Shown here: positions 25,501 through 34,500 of the stretch, piece after piece
Position numbering within the stretch: position 1 is the first letter of the stretch
Layout of the letters: each line of letters begins with the position of its first letter
NCBI RefSeq assembly: GCF_047948215.1
Contig: NC_134464.1
Coordinates: 6,024,001 to 6,088,000, forward strand
Reading direction: 5' to 3'
Source: Lycorma delicatula
Taxonomy: Eukaryota; Arthropoda; Insecta; Hemiptera; Fulgoridae
Length of the DNA: 64,000 bases
Program-made: the position numbers and the translations under genes
Notes under the pieces: model-generated
What the model was told of the DNA's origin: nothing
The model's input: the letters and a program-made list of their open reading frames with translations, nothing else
The model's database searches: none

Positions 25501-28500
25501 TGTAGGCAGGCCACGTTTGGAGTATGTAAAACAAATTGTTGGGGATGTAGGATGTAGAGGGTATACTGAAATGAAACGACTAGCACTAGATAGGGAATCT
25601 TGGAGAGCTGCATCAAACCAGTCAAATGACTGAAAACAAAAAAAAAAAAAAAAAAAAATATTATTATACTAGTATATGTTATTTATTTTTATATATTAAT
25701 ATCGATTGAAAATACTAATTTTTTTTTTTTTATTAATTAATTTTGTTTCTTACAATGCTAATTGATAAAGGTTTTCCTTTAAAAAAAAATACTGGAAAAA
25801 TACTGGATCATCTCTTTTTCTATATAAAATAACGGTTGTTTCAAAAAGGATGCAACCCCTATTGTTTGACGACATGAATTTATTACAAAAATATTAACGT
25901 TAATAAAATACTTATACAACAATATTCAAATTACCTTTAATAACTTTAGAATAGATGTTCAATATGATTTTCTATGATCCCGAGGCATGTACGTACATGT
26001 TTCATAACATTTGCAGCCACTTTTTGCAATGTTTGAAATCTCGCTTTAATATTAGCTTTCAATTATCAAGTTACTTACACTTTGTGTAAGATCTGGGGAT
26101 CTTGGAGGCCACAACCCTTGGCCAAAAAAATTCCCATAACATATCCAGCATTTCATTAGCAGTATGATACGTTACGTTATCCTGCTGGAACTGAAATTCT
26201 CCTTTCGTGTAAATCTAACACAACAATAAACTGTTTGATTAAGTTGCGATATACCACACCATCTACAGATATGTCAAAAAATAAAGGCCCTATTACACGA
26301 CGCCAGGAGATCGCACACCAAATACCAATTTTATGTGCATGTATTGGTTGTTCATGAAATGTGTGAGGATTTTCAGCACCCCATATTTGGCAGTTTTGAC
26401 TGTTAATGCAGCCATACAATTGAAACTGTAACTTGACGCTGAAATAAACACAATCTAAAAGTTCAATACTGTTGTCATTAACAAGAGAATGAAATCGACG
26501 ACAATACCATAAACATTTTCTGTGGTCTACTTCTTTCAGTTCTTGAATGACATCAATGCGATAAGCATGCAATTTTAATTTTTTAGTAGCCCTGAAAGCT
26601 GCAGATAGTGAAAGCCCAACCTGTGAAGCTAACTTTTGAGCGATTTTCTGGGTGAGCAAGTGAAACATTCTTTTACATTTTCCAGAACTTCTACGGTTAA
26701 CAGTGATGGCCGACCTGTGCTTTTCCCAGTTTATCATGTACACTCTCAGTCTCACAAAATCTATTAATCGAACGTGATATTGTTGACTTATTAGGAAATG
26801 AAGAATTGATAAATTTTACCTGAAACTCGTCTTTCACTTGTTCATAAGATTTATGTGCTCAATAAGTCTCAATAATAAACACACATTCGTCCTTGGAAAA
26901 CAACGTAGAACAATAGACACAAACTTATACTGGTATAGCACTAGTATATAAGAAGGACATTTCAAATGTTACAAGCTACTAATTAACCTTGAGTACAATG
27001 TTGTCAACTGACATGTCGAGAGAAATAAAATTTAAACACCCTTTAGCGACCCTACATTTCCACTTATGCTCTTTTACCCTGTATACTTTTACTAATATAT
27101 ATTAGTATATAAATATTTTTAAATAATCTTAAAGTGAAATAAATAAAAAAATACATTTCTAAAATAGAAAAAATAAAATTCATGTTGAAATCACAAAAAT
27201 ATACAAATTCAACAAATACAAAAATGAAATAAAATACATTAAAAAAAGTCATAACTTACCTGAAAATACCTTCCATTTTGTAAATCTTCTTTATATTTAT
27301 CTCTAAATTCTAAGTGAATATCATCTAAAAATTTATCTACATAAGATAACTGAAGTATCTTTTGGAATGCTACAACAAATATTAATTCAAATTCATTGTC
27401 AAGTTTATATTTAAGTGTAAGGGCACTATGCTCAAAACTATTGTTGCCTGTACGCTCCTGCAATGAAAGAAAAGTAATAATTTGTAACTGCTATTTATAA
27501 AAATTTTAACCATCAATATTTGGTGATTATTTAATTAAACATAAAATAACATCTTGTATGAATGACAATTATCTGGTGTGTATGACAGTTGCATACCAAA
27601 TCAACCAAAAACAGGTGTCATTCAGCTCTGCAAGTGATACCTTCACTCTGCTTGTATAGTGACTATCATTACTCTTACTACCTCTGGTTAGTGGTGCTCT
27701 TTGTACCAGAGTGTTTAATATATGAGGAGTATTTGAAAAGTCATGGAAAAGCAAAAGTTGAGCTCATAGTACACTGTTAAATCCATTCTCAGATTGTCCA
27801 CATCTCTGCAAGGAGCATTCATTAAGTTTCAATCATACATTTATAATTCTGTTGTTGGGTGTCATCTGAGTCAATCAAGTTTGTACATTGAGAAAAACGG
27901 ATGAAAGAGAATTTCATGTGGTAATCATCAAACATTATTTTTTGAAACGTAAAACTGCAAAGGAAACTAAAGAAACGCTGGCTAAATATTTTAGTTTGTC
28001 AACTCTATCAATAAGAACAGTTTATACGTGGTATGGTATTTTTGGAGTGACCATGTAGCGCAAATGATGCTGAATGTTCTAGATGGCCTGTTGAGGTTAC
28101 AACTGCAGAGAATATTGAAAAAAAATTCACGATATGGTAATAGAGGATACAAGAATGAATGTTTTTGATATTGTTAAGATAATAGGCATTTCAAATGAAT
28201 GGATCATATTTTACTAGAGTATGAGAAAACTTTCAGCAAAATGAGTGCAACATATATGCTCACAAATGACTAAAAGGAATGAACAAACAAACATTTCTCT
28301 AAGCACGGTTCAGGTAGTTTCAAATTAATCAAGAGGAATTTTAGCACCGTTTCATAACAGAGGGTTAAAGTCAGGAAATTTGCTCCAAAGAACATGAACA
28401 TCATTCCATCAGTAGGAATGATGATGGGTCTGTTAGGATGCTTGTGGCATTATCTTCAATGACTTTCTGGAGGAGGGTAAAACGATAATTGGACAGTATT

Positions 28501-31500
28501 ATGAACCTTTGTTGATTGGATAAGTCATACTAAAAGGACAGAATCAAAAAACTTGACCACTGTTGGACTGAGGAAGAGTTTGAAAAATATTATACTGAGA
28601 AATAAAAAATATGTTTTCTTAACAAATTATCTTCTTTATTTTTGTATGAACTTATTAAGCAATCCTTGATGAAAGGCTGGGTTAAATAATGTTAAAAGAA
28701 GAAAATATGTATCCTTTTCAGTTTTGAAACAATAAGTGTAGATAATGTTCCTGTTTAAAGATATAGTATTTAATGTATTAATAATCACATACAATTAATC
28801 AGATTCATCGATAAACAATTCATGTCATTATGTTCCAATATAAAAAAAAATTTAACTAAAATGATACCTTCTAAAACATAAGTTCTGTTTTTATATCAAG
28901 TAAAAATTAAATATAGGAAAGTGTCCATAGAAATGGTTTGACAGAGGTGAGATGACTCTGAATTTAACGACACTGAATAACAAATAGAGTAGGAACACTA
29001 ACAGTAGTGTCTTGGCTGATAGGTGTTGCAGTAACACTTGCTTGCCAATTGATTATAATGTATTGTATTTTCACCACTTTGTTGTCTCTTTTTTAATAGA
29101 CTGAATCTAATTCAGTACATAATACTCTGAAACAAAATTCTTATTCTTTTTTATTTGTTAACTTATTTTAATATTATTAAGCTGTATTCTACTAGCAATG
29201 GAAAATCAGTAACGTTTTTTACTAATTTTAGGAATAACTTTTTAGCTAAAATACTGGATGTTTAATTTTTTTATCGAATAAAATAATGTAAACTCTTTTT
29301 TTTAAACAAGTTTAATTATTTAAATATTCTTAAAACCTTTTTCTCCTGTCAAAACATATGTATACAAATTCACCTTCTCTTATATAGAAGTTTATTTAAT
29401 TTATTTGTTTGTCAATATACAAGAGATATAACTTCTATCATTAAAAGATTATGTTGTAATTGACAGTTTGTAGGATTCTGTAACATCAGGGCATGCCGTT
29501 GCTGTGCAGCTTTAGATCACTTCCATCTACTTTATGTTCACCTCCTGCTTATTTACCATCTCTGTGGAAGTCAAGCCACAGGCGTTTGTTGTATACTGAT
29601 TACTTGTTCATGATGCATCATTTACTAACTACTACTTTGACAAAAGAAAGCGTCATTTTTTTCTTTTTCTAATTTTGTATGTTTCATTTTTATTATATTA
29701 CTTTTTGTTACTGTCTGGCAAACTTTCTCTGATTATAAAGACTGAATAAAATAATGTGATGAAGCTTTCTGAAGACATAATACTGATCAATTTATTTTAA
29801 ATAATAATCATAATTACCAAGGTTATATATGAAACTTCACGTAAACTACACTCATCTGATAGTGTTGATGAACTGCAATTTTTTAACAAAATCAATTACT
29901 AAGATTGAACAAAGGGATTAAACCTGAGTGATCAGGAATACTAGAAAAAATATGATATTTAAATTGAAAACCAATCTTGATGAAAAATTATGTTAATTTG
30001 GAAAACTCACCAGAATGTTTCACGAGCAGAATATAAACATATATCAGATTTCTTAAAATTTTGCAAATGGCATGATATTTTGAGGTATAATATAAGTGAT
30101 TTAAACTCAACTAAAATTCATTTTAATGAATAAAAAGTGTAAAAAAGCCATTTGAAAGAATGGTCTCTCATTATAGTGGAAATCTGTGAAACCAGAAAAA
30201 ATATGTAACTTCCAATTACTTCACAATGTATAAATCCTAAATAAAATGTAAACACTAATTCAGAATTTATTTTTAGATGTATGCTATGTTAATGGGAGAT
30301 AATTCTTCCCAGTCTTTCTAGGAACAATCTAAAAGAGAACATATTAAGTTTTTTCTTTAAAACAGAATTCTAAAATGAATCATACTACACATAATGTAGG
30401 GTATTCCTGATTTTTAGTTTGATACAGGAAGTTTGTGTTAAAAGGAAATGTGTATTGGAATCTATGTAAATTAATGAAACCTGTTGCAAGTAATATTGAT
30501 ATAATTACATATTTTTTTTGCTATCTGCCACTAATGTTTAATTAATTTTATGATATTGTGCTCTGTGTTTTTATCATATTATACTTTACATTTACGATTT
30601 ATTAAAATATTTCAATATTCCTGATTCATTTAAACTGATGAGTTTTATCAGTGATTCACCAAATGCAAAAGTTTAACTTTCTTTATATATATATATATTT
30701 TTTTTTTTTCTTTTGTTTGATTTAATAACATTGTCTTATTTAGTTTTATTTCAATATTTTCCATTATTAATAAAATGCCTGTAAATAAATATTAATTAAA
30801 CAAATAAATAAGTAATAGGTTAAAATGATAGTTTAAAAAAAATCACAGCAATAAAATGCAATATAATAAAAATAAACCTGCAATAATCTGTAAATGGATG
30901 GACAAAAAAAGGCAAAGTAAATGATAATGAAAAATACACAGTACTGTTTGGTCTCATTACCAAGCGAAAGGTTGTCTACTAGACAATATGGTTTTAGAAA
31001 AGGCAAGATCCTTGGTCGATGCTATAGCGAGAGTGATGGAAACTGCGGATGCAGTGGCTAGGGGGACAAGGCACACCAGACGTGTCCCATTGGTGATCTT
31101 TGTGGACATCAAAAATGCATTTAACAGCATCAAATGGGATGCTATTTTGAGTCAGCTGTGGCCCCTTACTTGGTTTGGATGGTTCAACAATACCTGGTGA
31201 ATATGGAGCTTTCAGATCAGGTATTCTTGTAATTTCTCATAATTTCCTCCAGGAAATTATGAGCATTATGTTTAGCTCATAACGGTTATGCATGCTTAAT
31301 GGTTGGAGTCGTTAAAAGGGAACCACTTGGTCCTGTACTTGCAACGTTAATAAAAGTTCCTTTTTCTCAGTAACCATCATAGCTATCAACATTGTTTGTT
31401 TTGTTTTAAAGAACATATATTTTTACGTATTTTGAACAACACAATAAATAATAAACATTGAAAAAACATAATAAAAATAATGTTTTATAATATATTTAAT

Positions 31501-34500
31501 TTTTTTTTTACATGCGTCTGATTTTTTAGAAGTTTTTGTGTTGGAATTTTGTGCTGTATTTTAAATATTCTTAGTTCCACTAGTACAGCTTTTTGTGCTG
31601 AACAACCCAAAACAAAATTGAAGGCGATATCTCTAATAGTTCTTGAGAAAAAGTAATAAAATCATTGAAAAAGTAAATTTACAGAAAACGCAAAATAAAA
31701 AAAAATTAATAGAGGCCTATTTCTTTTAGTACATTCCTGCTACACATGATGGATCTTCACCTTCCTCTTCCTCAATCAGATCTTCTAGCCTCCTTTTTAC
31801 AGGGTGCCTATATCCTTCCTAATTTTTTTTCTCAAGTTCTAACTGAGCTTTTTCCGCAAGCTTTATATGTTGTAGGTCCGGCAACCTCATTACACTGACA
31901 CAATGTTTACCAGGTTCCAGTCCAATTTTCAAGCGATTTACATTTTCCAATATGTCCATCATCAAAATTGTATTACAGCTTGAGATACACCAGATTTCAA
32001 TGTAGTTTGCTGTATAAATGTATGCTTACACACATAACTTCAAATTACATAATTTAGCAACTCAGTGTTTCCTGGAAGGGATTTTTCTAGCAGCTCAGGG
32101 TTTGCTAAATCTTGAAAACCGGTTTTATAAATTGCATTATCTTTTCGGGCAAATGGAAATTATTTGTCAATGATATTTTTCTCCTCTTTTCAAGGCTTGT
32201 TGGAACTTGCACCAAGTTCCACTATCTTTTGGACACGAGTGATGTAATGGATTCTCATTTGATGAAATTACGTGAAAATAATCTAGTTACATCATTAACA
32301 GTTTTATTGGTTTTTCTTCTAATTGCCGGTCCATAATAGGTCTGTAGTTGCAGGATGGCAGCATCAGTTAGATTATTTCTGCCTCCAAGTGGAGCCCATC
32401 AGGTAGTTTCTTGGTTTTCTTTTTGAGGTTTCTTAATCTGGAGCCCATATGCTTCTGAATGTGTCATATGCATTTGATTTTATTTAATACTGTATCGTTC
32501 CCGTAAGGCTGGCATGAAGATACTTCAGCAAAGGCCTTACAATCACCATCACCAAGGAATTCAATATAATGAACATTGTACGATGATACAGATCGCAGAG
32601 GAATTTTTACAACTCCATGTACTTCCATTGCTCCACCTGATCCTAAACGATCAGCAATGCAATTATTGTTCAGTTTATCTTTATAATTACAGAATTTTTA
32701 AATTCTGTATTAATATCAACTACTTTATTATCAACTACTTTTCCAGTTATTGAGACACACAGAACACTTACAAAACACACATAATAACTAAAGAACTCCT
32801 CACTACTTGCTCTACGCAAAGCTAACCAACACAAAGCCCAAGGCAAAACAGTAATCAGCTGTTATAAATAAACAGAGTTCTTCTACAAAGAGTTCAGGTT
32901 AGCCAACTTGAAATTATAAAAACATCCGAAATAAAGAAAATCCCTCTAAAAAATTATTTACTGCTAGAACTACTCTGTATTAACCAGAATTGGAATCTTT
33001 TGAAAAACACACTTGTAGAAAATACATTTATTCTAACACTTCTTGTAAGATATCGTGTTTTATATGCCATTTTAAAGAGCTAATTCTAATGTTTAATAAT
33101 CCATAAAAAACAAAGTTTGATTTTTCGAACAATTTTTTCCAAGTGGTCCCCTTAAAATCTAAGGGTGAACATTGTAATAACTAAAGTGATGCTTATTTTA
33201 AGCCTATTTATGCTGATAACATTCACATAATTAAATGTTTTTGAATACTCTAATTTAACTTAAGTAGACAATTTCTACAAATTAAACTGCAATGATGTTT
33301 AATTTTTTTATCACCTCATGTATGTATGAAAAAATCTCTCTACTTTTAAATAAACAAAAACCTGAAAGTGGAATGTCTTTTAATGTTCTTTGTTGAGTTT
33401 TTTGATTAAAGAAGAATTATGTGGGATTTTATTTATAAAAAATGTATAAAGTGCAATAGTGAAAAGTATGTTCTAATATCACTTTTCATTGAGAGGCATA
33501 AGTTTTTTAAATCTGAAAAAACGCATATAAAAAATCATTTAATAAAAAAAAAGTCCTTTCATCTCAAATGTACAATAGATTCAATAAAAAAAATGATTAT
33601 ATGATATCATTAATCATATTTAAATTAAATACTTTTTAACAGTTAATTAAACAGGGATCTTTTTTTGTATTTTCATTTATTAACTTATATTAACCTTGTA
33701 TTGTCACAAGGTTCAGCATTGAAGGTACTCAACACAACAGCAAAACATTTCTATATATCAAAAACAAATTTAAAACTACAAGTTGTGTTTTTAATACTTT
33801 AACTTTTCAATCTGCCATTCAAGCATTGATTTGATTGAAATACAAAATTAAGAAAATTATTTTTCCTAAATATCATGAAATATATAGCTTACACAAAGTT
33901 TTATTGTTGCTATGTAATACTTTGAATATTGATTTTACTGTAATTACATAATATTTTTTCTTCTGATAATTAATTTCATTCTCAATGAAGGGCAATTTTT
34001 GATTTTTTTGTTTGTTTTTGTACTGCATTATATTTTGGTGATAATTTGTTAAGGTTGGGAAGCTTAAAAATGTAGTAGTAACATATTGGAGAAAAGGTTA
34101 AGGTTAGCATGCTATTTTTTCAAGTTAATTAGTGGTGGCTACAGAATTTAACATGCATTTAGTTAATTAATATGATATTTGATCAGGATGACTTAAAATT
34201 GACATTATTATGTTATTGAAATGATATATAAATTGTTCAGTCCAGATAATTCGGTATGCGAAAAATATTCTGAGCTTGCAATCGACGTTATCGAATAAAT
34301 AAATCAGTGTAGATCACAAAAATATGTTCATCATTAACCTAACCTAACTATTAAGTCGATACAGCACACGCTCAAATGATTTACGATATGCCACAAGTTA
34401 AGAAAAAAATTCTTACCTGAAGTATAACAGTTTTGATTAAGGCATTTACGGATGGCGTAAATATCTGACTAGTTCCCTGAAAGCACCAAAGCACGATGCC

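Larger units (their letters stand above)
22755..25660 (+). mobile_element. RTE/BovB-clade LINE, nearly full length, frameshifted
   Basis: One long plus-strand coding region runs from an apurinic endonuclease to the end of reverse transcriptase. It ends with a stop at 25631 and an A-rich tail (about 25634-25660). It is broken between 24220 and 24563 by frameshifts and stops. The endonuclease-RT architecture without a recognisable ORF1 or RNase H, and its resemblance to the endonuclease found in craniofacial development protein 2-like proteins, point to the RTE/BovB clade. It lies antisense inside an SRPRA intron. A second, 5'-truncated copy on the opposite strand is at 50838-52515. Confidence 0.88.
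22354..27259 (-). other. SRPRA intron 2 (4.9 kb)
   Basis: It is mostly occupied by the RTE LINE (22755-25660, antisense to SRPRA) and by a mariner/Tc1-like transposase remnant (25830-27080). No other feature is seen. Confidence 0.88.
27458..34416 (-). other. SRPRA intron 1 (7.0 kb)
   Basis: It holds a plus-strand mariner remnant (27800-28620), an R1-like RT fragment (30960-31200) and a MuDR-like remnant (31311-33156). I recognise nothing in 28620-30950 or 33160-34416, apart from a three-unit CCTAA run at 34335-34348. Confidence 0.85.

Noticed and set aside
34335..34348. TAACCTAACCTAAC resembling the insect telomere repeat (TTAGG)n
   Set aside because: Three short units in an intron are easily due to chance or common repeat debris; there is no array.
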